A stretch of DNA of 64,000 nt from Ascidiaceihabitans sp039975415 (GCF_039975415.1 NZ_JBDWHD010000010.1), one strand, 5' to 3'. Positions 1-8,992 are shown, counted from the first letter of the stretch. A program made the numbers and translations. The notes: generated from the letters alone by a model not told the origin.

Positions 1-898
1 CAAGCTCTTTCCAACGCAGCGCCCGATCGACCAGCGCCATTGAAATCGCTTTGCGCTCGGTTTGGCCAAAAACCAGCCCGTAGCCACGCGTGAACTGTGG
101 CGGCTCGGATTTTGAGCCTGTGAACTGGTTGACGGTTTCACATTCGGTCAGCGTGACCTCGCCAATCTCGATGCTGAACCCAAGCTCGGGGATGTCCATT
201 TCAACGGGCACAGCACCAATGCGCAGCTCACCCACAAAGGCATGATTTCGCGCGTAACCACGCTGGGTGGAATAGGCCATGCCTAACGTGAACCCTTCGT
301 CCGCACGGGTCAGCGCCTGCAAGCGCAAGCTGCGTTCCGCAGGCATTTCAAGCGGTTCGCGGGTCAGGTCCGGCGGTGTCGTGTCATCATGAACCGCCTC
401 TTCGATCAGACCTTCGTGGTTCAGAAATTCGGTCACATGAGGAACATCTCCGACTGCGGCCTCTCGTGTCGCGGCCTCAGGCACTTCTGCTTCGGCTGCA
501 AGTTTGAAATCCAGCAAGCGGTGGGTGTAATCAAACGTCGGCCCTAAAACCTGCCCACCAGGCAGGTCTTTGAATGTCGCCGAGATGCGCCGATCACAGG
601 CCATCTTGCCCGTGTCCACTGGCAAGGACGCACCAAATCGGGGCAGCGTGGTGCGATATGCGCGAATAAGAAAGATCGCTTCAATCAGATCACCGCGCGC
701 CTGCTTGATCGCAAGGGCAGCAAGATCAGGATCATAAAGCGACCCTTCGGCCATGACGCGATTGACGGCCAATGCCAGCTGTTCGCGGATTTGTGCGACG
801 CTCAGTTCGGCCAAGGACGTATCGCCACGGCGTTCTTCGGCAAGCCACGCATGTGCGTTCTCAATCGCACGCTCACCCCCTTTGACAGCGACATACAT
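1..898 (-). CDS. phnI: PhnI, C-P lyase core subunit (partial, C-terminus off the window)
   Basis: PhnI is part of the PhnGHIJ core complex of carbon-phosphorus lyase. With PhnG, PhnH and PhnL it couples methylphosphonate to ATP and displaces adenine to give ribose-triphosphate-phosphonate. Reading the reverse strand from 898 gives the family start MYVAVKGGERAIENAH, followed by about 299 in-frame residues to base 1. Family members are about 360 residues, so roughly the last 60 are missing. The ATG overlaps the phnH stop codon as TGATG, which implies translational coupling. The downstream phnJ, phnK and phnL genes would lie beyond the left edge. Confidence 0.93.
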   Translation of the reverse strand, partial: MYVAVKGGERAIENAHAWLAEERRGDTSLAELSVAQIREQLALAVNRVMAEGSLYDPDLAALAIKQARGDLIEAIFLIRAYRTTLPRFGASLPVDTGKMACDRRISATFKDLPGGQVLGPTFDYTHRLLDFKLAAEAEVPEAATREAAVGDVPHVTEFLNHEGLIEEAVHDDTTPPDLTREPLEMPAERSLRLQALTRADEGFTLGMAYSTQRGYARNHAFVGELRIGAVPVEMDIPELGFSIEIGEVTLTECETVNQFTGSKSEPPQFTRGYGLVFGQTERKAISMALVDRALRWKEL

Positions 899-1488
899 CA
901 GATGTCTCCCTTTTGCGTGACGACCGTGCTGCGCGGCAGGGCCGCTACTTGGTCGCAGCACGTAAAGATGAAATCGAGACCAAGGGGAAAATGTCCGGCA
1001 TTGTGCTGAAACGCCTCTATGTCGGGAAGCGACAAAGCGTGTTTGTCTTTGATGCCGGGACCAGACAAGACGGCGCCGTCCGGCTCTAGCCGCCCGACCT
1101 GAACGATCAGCGTCGCAGAGCGGTCCGGGTATTGCGGCGTACCGATTTGATAAGCCCCCAGCGGCATAAGGTCTGACCAGCCACCCACCGCGAACATGCA
1201 ACGGGACGGACCGGAAACGGGCGCGCCTGTGTGAAAAGCGATCCAAGCACGCACCGCTTCGCAGTCCAGTTCCCCGGCCAGATGGACAGGGGTGTCAGGG
1301 TCACACAACGTCAGCAAAACTGCCCCTGTCGCAGGGGAAAGCGGGGCTGGCGGGGCGGCCCCCGTTACCATGTGGATCGTGCCGGGTCGGGCCATTGCCT
1401 CCATAACCTGACGGAATGCGGCTGCAGAGGCGATGGCGGGGTCGGCGAAGCCGCCGCTCAGGGGCTGGCTTGGGATTTGGGCCTGCAT
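898..1488 (-). CDS. phnH: PhnH, C-P lyase core subunit
   Basis: This 196-residue protein matches PhnH, the dimeric subunit of the C-P lyase core complex that binds PhnG, PhnI and PhnJ. The N-terminus MQAQIPSQPLSGGFADP and the later segment with FRQVMEAMARPG are typical of the family. I place the start at the ATG at 1488, which overlaps the phnG stop as TGATG. The preceding TTG codon at 1491 is a less likely start. Both ends overlap neighbouring genes, so phnG, phnH and phnI are almost certainly one translationally coupled operon. Confidence 0.93.
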   Translation of the reverse strand: MQAQIPSQPLSGGFADPAIASAAAFRQVMEAMARPGTIHMVTGAAPPAPLSPATGAVLLTLCDPDTPVHLAGELDCEAVRAWIAFHTGAPVSGPSRCMFAVGGWSDLMPLGAYQIGTPQYPDRSATLIVQVGRLEPDGAVLSGPGIKDKHALSLPDIEAFQHNAGHFPLGLDFIFTCCDQVAALPRSTVVTQKGDI

Positions 1489-1934
1489 CAATCTTCTCCT
1501 CGTACCATTGTAAAGAAATCAACCTTTGTGGCGGCGGCTTTGGCCGCGCGGGCTTCGCGTTTGGCTGTTTGCTCTGCGTCAAGCACGTCCAACACTGCGG
1601 TCTGCAACATCGGTGCCGCCGCCGTCTGCATCAAGGCATCCACGACAGCCACCGCCTCTGCATCAGCCTTACTGCGCCCCTGAATGTAGGCATGGCCGAC
1701 CTCACCCGTGGCAAGCGTCAGCGCACAGCGCGTCACTGAGACTTCGCCCAAATTGAACGATGCACCTGTTGCACCGGCGCGGGCCTGTACCATGGTGCTG
1801 CCCACCTCAGGTGCACGCAGCCATGTGAACACAGGCCGCATCATGGTCGCGTCCAACAGGTTGGCAACGCGCCCTTTAGGCCCTTTGGCCATAATGCCAA
1901 GCCAATTCTGGCGTGCGGCATAATCTTCGTTCAT
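1488..1934 (-). CDS. phnG: PhnG, C-P lyase core subunit
   Basis: PhnG is the smallest core subunit of C-P lyase and acts in the nucleosidase-like first step with PhnH, PhnI and PhnL. The recognisable family start is MNEDYAARQNWLGIMAK, giving 148 residues, close to the usual 150. The reading frame is open further upstream to 1979. I prefer the ATG at 1934 because it matches the family start, has a purine-rich stretch (GAGATGAAAG) before it, and leaves the PhnF-operator-like palindrome at 1963-1976 in the leader rather than in the coding region. It is the first gene of the phnGHI operon and is divergent from phnF. Confidence 0.9.
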   Translation of the reverse strand: MNEDYAARQNWLGIMAKGPKGRVANLLDATMMRPVFTWLRAPEVGSTMVQARAGATGASFNLGEVSVTRCALTLATGEVGHAYIQGRSKADAEAVAVVDALMQTAAAPMLQTAVLDVLDAEQTAKREARAAKAAATKVDFFTMVRGED

Positions 1935-1962
1935 GTCTTTCATCTCGACAACTTCTTCAGAT

Positions 1963-1976
1963 TCTATACAACTAGA
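1963..1976. promoter_or_regulatory. Candidate PhnF operator upstream of phnG
   Basis: The sequence TCTATACAACTAGA is an inverted repeat (TCTA-N6-TAGA). It contains the half-sites GTATAG and CTAGAC that resemble operators of HutC-type GntR regulators. It lies about 30 bases upstream of the preferred phnG start and about 50 bases upstream of phnF, in the divergent intergenic region. Binding by PhnF is inference. Confidence 0.45.
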
Positions 1977-2024
1977 CATATATTAACATATCTGATCGAT
2001 TCCCCCAGCGGAGATTTGTGAATT

Positions 2025-2762
2025 TTGCGTGACACAGCCCCAAAACACGGACCCGGCCCCAAGACACCGATCTGGCAGGCAATCGCGCAATCCTTGCGTA
2101 TCGATCTGGCCGAAGGCCGCTATGCGGCAGGTGACAGGCTTCCGACCGAAGCGGCCTTGGCCGAGCGGTTTGGCGTCAATCGACACACTGTGCGCCATGG
2201 TATTTCTGCGTTGGTGGACGAAGGCTTGATCCGCACACGTCGCGGTGCGGGGGCCTTTGTGGCCTCGACGCCCACTGATTATCCCATCGGACGCAAGGTC
2301 AGATTCCACGACAATTTGGTTGCGGCAGGGCGATTGCCTGAAAAACGCGTTCTGCTGGTCGAAGACCGGGCTGCCACAGCCGGCGAAGCACAAGCACTTG
2401 CCATCCAAATCGGCGAACCGGTCTGTTCCTACCACGGGCTGTCTTTGGCGGATGGCCAGCCGATCGCCGTGTTCGAAAGCGTTTTTCCACAGGTGCGCAC
2501 CCCCGGCATATCAGCAGCCTTTTGCGGACAAAGTAGCGTCACAAAAGCTTTGGCTGCCGTCGGCGTGCCCGATTACACCCGTGCGTCTACACGGCTGACG
2601 GCAGTGCGGGCCACCGCGACGCAGGCCCTGCATTTACTGATCGCCGAGGGGGACCCGTTGCTGCGATCCTCTAGTGTGAATGTTGATTTGGCCGACAATC
2701 CCATCGAATATGGTCGCACATGGTTTGTCGGTGATCGGGTCACATTGACCTTGGAGAACTAA
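2025..2762 (+). CDS. phnF: PhnF, GntR/HutC-family regulator of phosphonate genes
   Basis: This 245-residue protein has a GntR winged-helix domain at about residues 15-80 (AALAERFGVNRHTVRHGISA is the recognition part) followed by a UTRA ligand-binding domain to the C-terminus. The position directly opposite phnG identifies it as PhnF, the local repressor of phosphonate genes. The start is the TTG at 2025, because an in-frame stop lies immediately upstream and no ATG is available near the domain start. A GCGGAG ribosome-binding site precedes it. Its stop codon merges with the A-run of the glpQ terminator that points the other way. Confidence 0.9.
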   Translation: MRDTAPKHGPGPKTPIWQAIAQSLRIDLAEGRYAAGDRLPTEAALAERFGVNRHTVRHGISALVDEGLIRTRRGAGAFVASTPTDYPIGRKVRFHDNLVAAGRLPEKRVLLVEDRAATAGEAQALAIQIGEPVCSYHGLSLADGQPIAVFESVFPQVRTPGISAAFCGQSSVTKALAAVGVPDYTRASTRLTAVRATATQALHLLIAEGDPLLRSSSVNVDLADNPIEYGRTWFVGDRVTLTLEN

Positions 2763-2790
2763 AAAGGCCCCGCCCGAAACAGGCGAGGCC
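2761..2790 (-). terminator. Rho-independent terminator of glpQ
   Basis: On the reverse strand the stem GGCCTCGCC pairs with GGCGGGGCC (one G-T pair) around a short loop and is followed by five T. It lies 22 bases beyond the glpQ stop. The T-run overlaps the phnF stop codon on the other strand, so the converging units share these bases. Confidence 0.8.
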
Positions 2791-2811
2791 ATCATCGTCA
2801 CGACAGGCGAA

Positions 2812-4038
2812 TTATTCGAGACCCATGCAGTTTGCGTAATACGTCACAGTGGCAGGCCAATCCGAAAAGATGCCTTTGACGCCAACGTCCTGCGCCAGAA
2901 CATCAATCAACTCATACATCACGCCATCGCTGTTTACCGCATCTGCGATGGACTGGTAATACCACCCCCCGCCATTCACCAGCGGGCCAGAGCGTTCGAT
3001 GGTCCAGGTGATGATGTTGATGTCTGCGGCCTTGGCTTGAATGGCCAATTCTGATGGCACGATTTCACCATTCTCAAGCGTCACCAGCATCCACGTGGGT
3101 GGTGCAATGTAGTTCACGCCCATCGCCTTCAGCTCTTGCATGGTGTTGGGCCAAGTGGCCGCATCCATTGGCGAATAGCCATCAATGTCGTATTCATCCA
3201 TCAGGTAAACAGCCTGCGCACCGAATTCTGGCGCGGCCTTGATCCAATACAGCACATCTTCAAGGTTGAACGACTGCAACCAGACATCTGACGCAGGAAC
3301 ACCAGCGGCCACATATTCATCGACCAGCTTTTGCGCGTAATCTTCTTGGGTAAACCCGTTGAACGGCATCTCGACGACGGGCGATTTCAATTCTGGCGTG
3401 AACCGCGCACCAAGGTCTCGGAACAATTCAATGGAGTCTGCGTGTGTCATTAACATTGCAGGTTCAACCGAATAGAGATCGGTGCGGAAATTCGCTGTAC
3501 CATCAAGGTAGGCTTCGACTGTTGTGGCGGTGCTGTCAGCGGCGTCCATCTTGGGTGTCAGGCTGCGGTATTCGTCCAACGTGATTTCGGATGTGCGGCA
3601 TTCGGCCTTGGCACCTGCATCACTATTCGCTGGCGTGAACGGCGCCACGCAGGTTGAGGCCAAAGGCGTGGCAAGGATATTGGTCGTTGTGTGCAAATCA
3701 TTCTGCGCGTGACGACATACCAGTTCAAGGTCGGCGGTGAACGTCACATCACATTCCAGAATGCCCGCCCCCATCAGAGCCGCCGCGCGGTTGGATTCAA
3801 CCGTGTGCTCTGGAAATTGCATCGGCGCACCGCGGTGACCAATAGAAAACAGCGAGGTGGATGCCTCTTGGTTTTGGCAAGACTGCAATTGATCTTTCAG
3901 AGGACCGTCTTCCATCCGGTCAATCAGATAGAACGGACGCGGGCCATATTCAACGCGGTCAAGCGTTTGTGCCATGGCAGGTGCCACGGCAAGTGTTGCG
4001 CCCAGTACGACGGTTGGCAATGCGATGATTCGAAGCAT
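2812..4038 (-). CDS. glpQ: Secreted glycerophosphodiester phosphodiesterase
   Basis: This 408-residue protein hydrolyses glycerophosphodiesters to glycerol 3-phosphate and an alcohol, releasing phosphorus from lipid headgroups. It starts MLRIIALPTVVLGATLAVAP followed by an Ala-X-Ala signal-peptidase site, so it should be periplasmic. Catalytic features of the GDPD TIM barrel are visible: IGHRGA near residue 68 with the catalytic His, PEHTVESN just after, and LECDVTFTADLELVCRHA with the second His. The start at 4038 has a strong AAGGGGAA site; the open frame upstream to 4101 has neither a ribosome site nor family similarity. A Pho-box-like element lies upstream and a terminator follows, so it is probably a monocistronic phosphate-starvation gene. 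Confidence 0.9.
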   Translation of the reverse strand: MLRIIALPTVVLGATLAVAPAMAQTLDRVEYGPRPFYLIDRMEDGPLKDQLQSCQNQEASTSLFSIGHRGAPMQFPEHTVESNRAAALMGAGILECDVTFTADLELVCRHAQNDLHTTTNILATPLASTCVAPFTPANSDAGAKAECRTSEITLDEYRSLTPKMDAADSTATTVEAYLDGTANFRTDLYSVEPAMLMTHADSIELFRDLGARFTPELKSPVVEMPFNGFTQEDYAQKLVDEYVAAGVPASDVWLQSFNLEDVLYWIKAAPEFGAQAVYLMDEYDIDGYSPMDAATWPNTMQELKAMGVNYIAPPTWMLVTLENGEIVPSELAIQAKAADINIITWTIERSGPLVNGGGWYYQSIADAVNSDGVMYELIDVLAQDVGVKGIFSDWPATVTYYANCMGLE

Positions 4039-4096
4039 GAAATTCCCCTTTTGGTGCTCATGTCGGCTTGGGGTATTCGGGCCATATGAACGGCAC

Positions 4097-4114
4097 ATCA
4101 CAGAAAGATCAAAG
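4097..4114 (-). promoter_or_regulatory. Pho-box-like element upstream of glpQ
   Basis: On the reverse strand this reads CTTTGAT-N4-CTGTGAT, two heptamers with an 11-base period. Against the PhoB consensus CTGTCAT they match at 5/7 and 6/7 positions. It lies about 59 bases upstream of the glpQ start, a normal activator position. Confidence 0.55.
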
Positions 4115-4141
4115 TTTTATCAAATTGAGGGGGCGAAAAGG

Positions 4142-4759
4142 CTAACCTTTGTATTTTTCCAAGAACGCCTCGGCCTTCATTGCCCGAAAGTCGTCCAATG
4201 CCGCACGCAATGCATCATGGGTCCAATCCCACCAGGCCAGCGCGATGAGACGATCCGCGATGTTGCGAGGTTGGCGCAAACGCAGCGGCTTGGCAGGCGT
4301 GCCAGCAACGATTGTGTAGGGATCGACGTCTTTTGTGACCACCGCCCCCGCCGCCACGACCGCGCCATCCCCCAAAGTCACCTCGGGCTTGATCATCGCA
4401 CCTGCCCCGATCCATGTGTCGTGTCCGATTTGGGCGATACGGGACCGGCGATGTTCAAAAAACGTCGCATCCCGCGTCGTGTCATCCCAATAGTCCGCCG
4501 AGCGATACAGGAAATGGTGGCAGGCAGCCGTATCCAAGGGATGGTCCGTCGCACCGATCCGGCTGAACGCGGCGATGTTGGCAAATTTGCCAATCCGCGC
4601 GTTGGCGATATCGGCGTAACGGTCGCAGTAGGCATAATCCCCGAACGCCGCATTGTTCAGCCTGCTGCCACGCCCGATTTCGACGTAGGCACCAAAGGTG
4701 CTGTCGGTGATGTCGCAATCGGCATGGATGAATGGAACAGTCGCGCTTAGTCGGGACAT
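4142..4759 (-). CDS. Phosphonate-cluster hexapeptide-repeat acetyltransferase
   Basis: The 205-residue protein is a left-handed beta-helix acyltransferase. Hexapeptide repeats occur at about residues 13-60, and the typical C-terminal part contains IGHDTWIGAGAMIKPEVTLG, AVVAAGAVVTKDV and IVAGTPAKPLRLR. It resembles the family of hexapeptide transferases that recur in phosphonate operons (TIGR03308 type), whose substrate is unsettled; acetylation of aminophosphonates is an inference by analogy with PhnO. It is the last gene of the phnCDEE unit, 140 bases after phnE2, with nothing recognisable in that gap. Confidence 0.85.
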   Translation of the reverse strand: MSRLSATVPFIHADCDITDSTFGAYVEIGRGSRLNNAAFGDYAYCDRYADIANARIGKFANIAAFSRIGATDHPLDTAACHHFLYRSADYWDDTTRDATFFEHRRSRIAQIGHDTWIGAGAMIKPEVTLGDGAVVAAGAVVTKDVDPYTIVAGTPAKPLRLRQPRNIADRLIALAWWDWTHDALRAALDDFRAMKAEAFLEKYKG

Positions 4760-4899
4760 GTATCAGAGTTCTCTTTCTTCTTCAGAAAAGCGGAAGACCT
4801 TGCCTGTCCTAGCCAGCTTCAGTCCTGTGGAAACATCAAGGATACCAACCGCAACGCATGCAGCCCCGATGCCCCTGTTCATACCTATAAGGTAAGGCG

Positions 4900-6216
4900 T
4901 CATCCGTCTTTGGGCCCGATCAATTTACCGCGCAGCCAACCCGACAACCAGTCCATCACCATGACCATCAAAATAATCAAAATGATGTAGTAGGCGACTT
5001 CCTCCCAGTCTTTTTGTGTTTGGATCGCCTGCGTCAGCATCAGGCCAATCCCGCCACCGGTGATCGCGCCTATGATTGTGGCAGAGCGGGTGTTGGATTC
5101 GAGAAAATAGAGAACTTGCGCCAGTAAAACCGGAACGACTTGCGGAATAACCCCGAACCGGTACCGTTGGAGCGGTTTGGCCCCTGTCGATGTCACCCCT
5201 TCAATCTGTTTGTCGTCAACATTTTCAAGCGCCTCAGAGAAGGTTTTGCCGAAGGTGCCTGTATCGGTGATCAAAATCGCCAAGGCACCAGTCATTGGTC
5301 CTGGTCCGAACGCACGGGCCAGAACCACTGTCCAGATCAGCGCGTCCACGCCGCGAACAAAGTCAAACAAGCGGCGGGTAGCGGTACGCAGCAACATGAC
5401 AGGCGTAAACCTTTTAGCGGCCAAGAACGCCAGTGGCAGCGCGATCATTGCAGCCCCCATGGTCCCAAGGAACGCCATAAGGATCGTTTCGCCCAGCGCC
5501 CAAGCGATATCCTTGTGGCGCCACATTTTATTGTACCAAAAGTCCGACACCGCACCGATGATGTTGCGTCGTTCGGGATCGATCTGTGCGCCAAACACGA
5601 TCTGTCCAAATCCTATACCATGATAAGGGCTGTCGAATGTGAACCAGAACAATTCCCATCCTGCGAAATAGTTGAACACTTCGGTCTTTGACCCCGTGAG
5701 GGTGATCCGGCCCTCGGGTGTTGTTATGGCAACACGACGGTCGGATGCGTTGATCCAATCGGGCAGCTGCGACGGCAAATTGGTGGTGACTGTACGGCCT
5801 TCGACCTGCGCCTCGACAGACCCGAAGCCTGGGACGTCGATCTCGGTGCGGTTGTCGGGCAGAAAGCGGACAATCGTGTCGCCGCCCAAATCAACCGTGA
5901 TAACGTCTGTGCCGCTGACCCAGGCAGGGCGCTCGCCTTCGGGGTATTCTCCCTTGCGTTCGCCTTCAACCGCATAAGAGACTTCACCATTCCGATTATC
6001 GCGGGTGACGTGTACCTTATGGGACCAGATGTCAGAGGTCAGCGTGCGCGCGTTTTCCATGTTGGCGCGCTGGATCAAGCCCGGCACATCAAACGCAAAG
6101 AAGATATAGGCAAAATAGACCAAGATCACCGCAGGCACACCAAAAGCAAACAAACGCTTTCGGCGAAACAGACCTTCAGCGTGGGTCTTCGAGGCTTGAA
6201 TATCCAACGATGTCAT
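4900..6216 (-). CDS. phnE: Phosphonate ABC transporter permease PhnE (second copy)
   Basis: This 438-residue inner-membrane permease belongs to the PhnE family. After a first membrane segment near residues 23-43 there is a long extracytoplasmic insert of about 170 residues, then five or more membrane segments with the binding-protein-dependent permease loop near SEALENVDDKQIEGVTSTGA. That loop contacts the ATPase PhnC. Its start overlaps the phnE1 stop by four bases (ATGA). Two unequal permeases probably form a heterodimer. The long periplasmic insert is what distinguishes it from phnE1. Confidence 0.92.
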   Translation of the reverse strand: MTSLDIQASKTHAEGLFRRKRLFAFGVPAVILVYFAYIFFAFDVPGLIQRANMENARTLTSDIWSHKVHVTRDNRNGEVSYAVEGERKGEYPEGERPAWVSGTDVITVDLGGDTIVRFLPDNRTEIDVPGFGSVEAQVEGRTVTTNLPSQLPDWINASDRRVAITTPEGRITLTGSKTEVFNYFAGWELFWFTFDSPYHGIGFGQIVFGAQIDPERRNIIGAVSDFWYNKMWRHKDIAWALGETILMAFLGTMGAAMIALPLAFLAAKRFTPVMLLRTATRRLFDFVRGVDALIWTVVLARAFGPGPMTGALAILITDTGTFGKTFSEALENVDDKQIEGVTSTGAKPLQRYRFGVIPQVVPVLLAQVLYFLESNTRSATIIGAITGGGIGLMLTQAIQTQKDWEEVAYYIILIILMVMVMDWLSGWLRGKLIGPKDG

Positions 6217-7094
6217 TGGGCTTGTCCTTCGGTCAAACGGTTGCGGTAGCGGCTTGAAATCTGGTCAAAGAAAACGATCGTACCGAACAGCAGCACAAAG
6301 ATCGCTGCAGCCTCATCGAACCGACCCGGCCCCCAAGCCATCGCATTGCGCAGCTCATAGCCAAGGCCGCCTGCACCGACAAAACCCAGAATGGCAGAGG
6401 CGCGGATATTAATTTCGAACCGCAGCAAGGTGTAGCTGACATAGTTTGGCGCAACCTGCGGCAAGACACCAAGAAGCATCCGTTGGGTCCAAGTGGCCCC
6501 TGTTGAAGCCAAACCTTCCACGGGTTTGAGATCCGCATTTTCAGCCACTTCGGAAAACATCTTGGCCAGCGCACCAGCGGTGTGCAGCGCAATTGCGATC
6601 ATCGCAGGCACAGGGCCGCCCCCCAAAATAAAGATCAGCACCAGCGCGATAACGATTTCGGGGATCGCACGCAGCGTATCGGAAAAACGGCGAAACAGCG
6701 GGATCAACCGTGGCCATTTGGCAAGGCCACGGGTTCCCAAAAGCGACAGGATCAACCCGCCCACAGCGCCGATGATTGTAGACACAGCCGCAATATTGAT
6801 TGTCTCAACGAGGGCTGGAAAAAATTTGGCAATCAGGCTTGGCAGATCGCGGCGTTTGTCCCAAGCCTCGGCAAGCACCTCACTTGGGTAATCGCCAATT
6901 TGGTGCAACCCCTCCCAGAACCCGCCTGCATTGCGATCATCTGCAATGTTAAAACCGGACACCATCAAGACCACAAACAGCAACAACGCCAAGCCACTAT
7001 AAAGCCTGCGTCGCCCGACCTGTGCAAGGTAGCTTTCACGAATATGACCAAGGCCAGGTGTCGCTGCCCGGCCTGCCGTGTCTGTTGCTGTCAT
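6213..7094 (-). CDS. phnE: Phosphonate ABC transporter permease PhnE (first copy)
   Basis: This permease of about 293 residues carries the coupling-loop motif SEVAENADLKPVEGLASTGA, matching that of its partner encoded just downstream. One membrane segment lies near residues 31-49 and four or five more follow. I choose the ATG at 7094 (MTATDTAGRAA), which has GAGGC upstream. The more upstream ATG at 7154 would sit ten bases after phnD and lacks a ribosome site, though it cannot be excluded. It acts in the inner membrane with PhnC and PhnD. Confidence 0.9.
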   Translation of the reverse strand: MTATDTAGRAATPGLGHIRESYLAQVGRRRLYSGLALLLFVVLMVSGFNIADDRNAGGFWEGLHQIGDYPSEVLAEAWDKRRDLPSLIAKFFPALVETINIAAVSTIIGAVGGLILSLLGTRGLAKWPRLIPLFRRFSDTLRAIPEIVIALVLIFILGGGPVPAMIAIALHTAGALAKMFSEVAENADLKPVEGLASTGATWTQRMLLGVLPQVAPNYVSYTLLRFEINIRASAILGFVGAGGLGYELRNAMAWGPGRFDEAAAIFVLLFGTIVFFDQISSRYRNRLTEGQAQ

Positions 7095-7163
7095 AATGCT
7101 GCCTCGCATAATTATACCGGCCGCCTTCAACACAAAGGCGACCGGGGTCGTCATAAAAATATC

Positions 7164-8075
7164 TTAGTTGCCGATCACAGACTGACGGGCCGCAACAATG
7201 CTTTCGTAGGTTTTATGGGTCACTGGCACAAAACCAAGCGTGTCACCCGCAGCAACCCCGTAGGCACATTCGGCGTCACGCTCATAAAGTGTGTCGACCA
7301 GCTCGGTCATCGTCGCCTTGACGTCCGCTGGCAGATCCGCACGCAGAACAACCGGACCTTCGGGGATGACGTTGGACACCCAGATCTGCTGAAGATCGTT
7401 CATATCGACAAGTCCCGCATCAACCGCACGACGCAACGCACCCGAGTTGTAACCGTCTTCCCATTCGCCCTGAGCGTCGGCCCAGGTGACGCCGGCGTCG
7501 ATGTCACCGTTTGCCACGGCAATGATCGTCTGCTCATGGCCGCCAGTGAATTTAACTTCACCAAAATAGTCGCCGGATTCCATCGTGGCGCCAGTCGTCT
7601 TTGGGATTTCGATAGACGGGATCAGGTAGCCAGATGTGGAGTTGGGATCACCAAAACCAAAAACCTTGCCCTCAACATCTTTCAAAGCTTCGATGCCGCT
7701 GTCCACACGCGCGAACCCGATCGAATGATACCCGATGGAACCGTCGAGGTTCTGCTTGATCAAAACGGGTTCAACAGCTTCGGGGTCTTGCAGGTATGTT
7801 GCAGCATAAGAGGACGCACCAAGCCATGCCATGTCGATTGTGCCACCCAGCAGACCTTGAATAACGCCGTTGTAGTCGGCAGGCGCGAACAGCTTTGTTT
7901 CAACGCCAAGGGCTTCGGTGGTGTAATTCTGCATGCAGACATAGTTGTTCATGCGGTCCTGTGCGTTTTCACCGCCCAGGATTCCGATGCGGAATTCGGT
8001 GATTTTTGCGTCTTGGGCGAAGGCAGGGGCAGCTAAGGCGGTTGTGGCCAAAGCGGCGGCTATAACAGTTTTCAT
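7164..8075 (-). CDS. phnD: Phosphonate-binding periplasmic protein PhnD
   Basis: The 303-residue product begins with the signal peptide MKTVIAAALATTALAAPAFA and continues with FRIGILGGENAQDRMNNY, characteristic of PhnD substrate-binding proteins. Later segments such as DMAWLGASSYAA and NSTSGYLIPS line the phosphonate pocket in this family. It delivers phosphonates, and possibly phosphite or phosphate esters, to PhnE. The start at 8075 is set by the signal peptide and a GGAG site; the open frame extending to 8219 overlaps phnC and is ignored. Confidence 0.93.
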   Translation of the reverse strand: MKTVIAAALATTALAAPAFAQDAKITEFRIGILGGENAQDRMNNYVCMQNYTTEALGVETKLFAPADYNGVIQGLLGGTIDMAWLGASSYAATYLQDPEAVEPVLIKQNLDGSIGYHSIGFARVDSGIEALKDVEGKVFGFGDPNSTSGYLIPSIEIPKTTGATMESGDYFGEVKFTGGHEQTIIAVANGDIDAGVTWADAQGEWEDGYNSGALRRAVDAGLVDMNDLQQIWVSNVIPEGPVVLRADLPADVKATMTELVDTLYERDAECAYGVAAGDTLGFVPVTHKTYESIVAARQSVIGN

Positions 8076-8124
8076 CAGTCTCTCCATGGAGGAATTAAGC
8101 GCGTGTTGGCGCAGGTTATCTGGC

Positions 8125-8940
8125 TCAGGCGACGGCCTCGATTTTGGGCGCGTCGGTTCTGTCCAGCGTTTCGATTTCGGTTGATGTGGCGGCTTCGGAA
8201 AAATCCGATCCTGCCCCATAGATGTCGCGCGCGACGCCTGTGGTCAGTTGTGCTGGCGTGCCATCAAACACGATACGCCCATCGCGCATCCCGATCACGC
8301 GGTCACAGTAACGGCGCGCGGTATCCAATGTGTGCAAGTTGGCGATGACCATGCGGCCATCTTCTTCGTGTATGTCGCGCAAGGATTGCATGACGACCTG
8401 CGCATTCATCGGATCAAGCGATGCGATGGGTTCATCGGCCAGAATGATCGCGGGGTCCTGCATCAGTGCCCGCGCAATCGCGACACGCTGTTGTTGCCCG
8501 CCTGACAGGGCTTCGGCACGTTTGGGCGCCTGTTCAGCGATGCCAAGCCGATCCAGAATATCGATGGCTTTGTGGATATCGGACCGGGGATATAGGTTGA
8601 ACATCGTCGCCAGTGTCGAGCGACGATTCAGCGTGCCGTGCAACACATTCGACACAACATCCATCCGCGGCACCAGATTGAATTGTTGAAAAATCATCGC
8701 GCAACGTGATTGCCACTGACGCCGCGCGGCACCACGCATCGCCGTCACATCTTCGTCTTCAAACAATATTTCACCATCTGACGCATCGCTCAACCGGTTG
8801 AGCATCCGCAAAAGGGTCGACTTGCCGGCACCCGATCGTCCGATAATGCCAATCATCGCGGGTTCATTGATTTGGATATTCGCAGTATCCACGGCGATTT
8901 TGTCGCCAAATCTTTTTGTCAGTCCGTTGATGCTCAGCAT
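8125..8940 (-). CDS. phnC: Phosphonate ABC transporter ATP-binding protein PhnC
   Basis: The 271-residue ATPase has the Walker A motif GRSGAGKST, the signature LSGGQQQRVAIARAL and Walker B with ILADEPIASLDP. It energises phosphonate uptake through the two PhnE subunits. The start MLSINGLTKRFGD at 8940 follows GGGGGAT. It is the promoter-proximal gene of phnC-phnD-phnE1-phnE2-acetyltransferase, and two Pho-box-like heptamers lie just upstream. The C-terminus has a roughly 25-residue tail beyond the ABC fold. Confidence 0.93.
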   Translation of the reverse strand: MLSINGLTKRFGDKIAVDTANIQINEPAMIGIIGRSGAGKSTLLRMLNRLSDASDGEILFEDEDVTAMRGAARRQWQSRCAMIFQQFNLVPRMDVVSNVLHGTLNRRSTLATMFNLYPRSDIHKAIDILDRLGIAEQAPKRAEALSGGQQQRVAIARALMQDPAIILADEPIASLDPMNAQVVMQSLRDIHEEDGRMVIANLHTLDTARRYCDRVIGMRDGRIVFDGTPAQLTTGVARDIYGAGSDFSEAATSTEIETLDRTDAPKIEAVA

Positions 8941-8992
8941 GCCATCCCCCGATGAATTTGAGAGATGGATAGGCCTGCAATTCAACACTCAG

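Noticed and set aside
4885..4905. GTAAGGCG near the phnE end
   Set aside because: It has the REP-like head but no complementary second half, so it is not counted as a copy.
6582..8036. 484-codon plus-strand open frame
   Set aside because: It is antisense to phnE and phnD, which have clear family motifs. The translation is His/Gln/Arg-rich without any domain.
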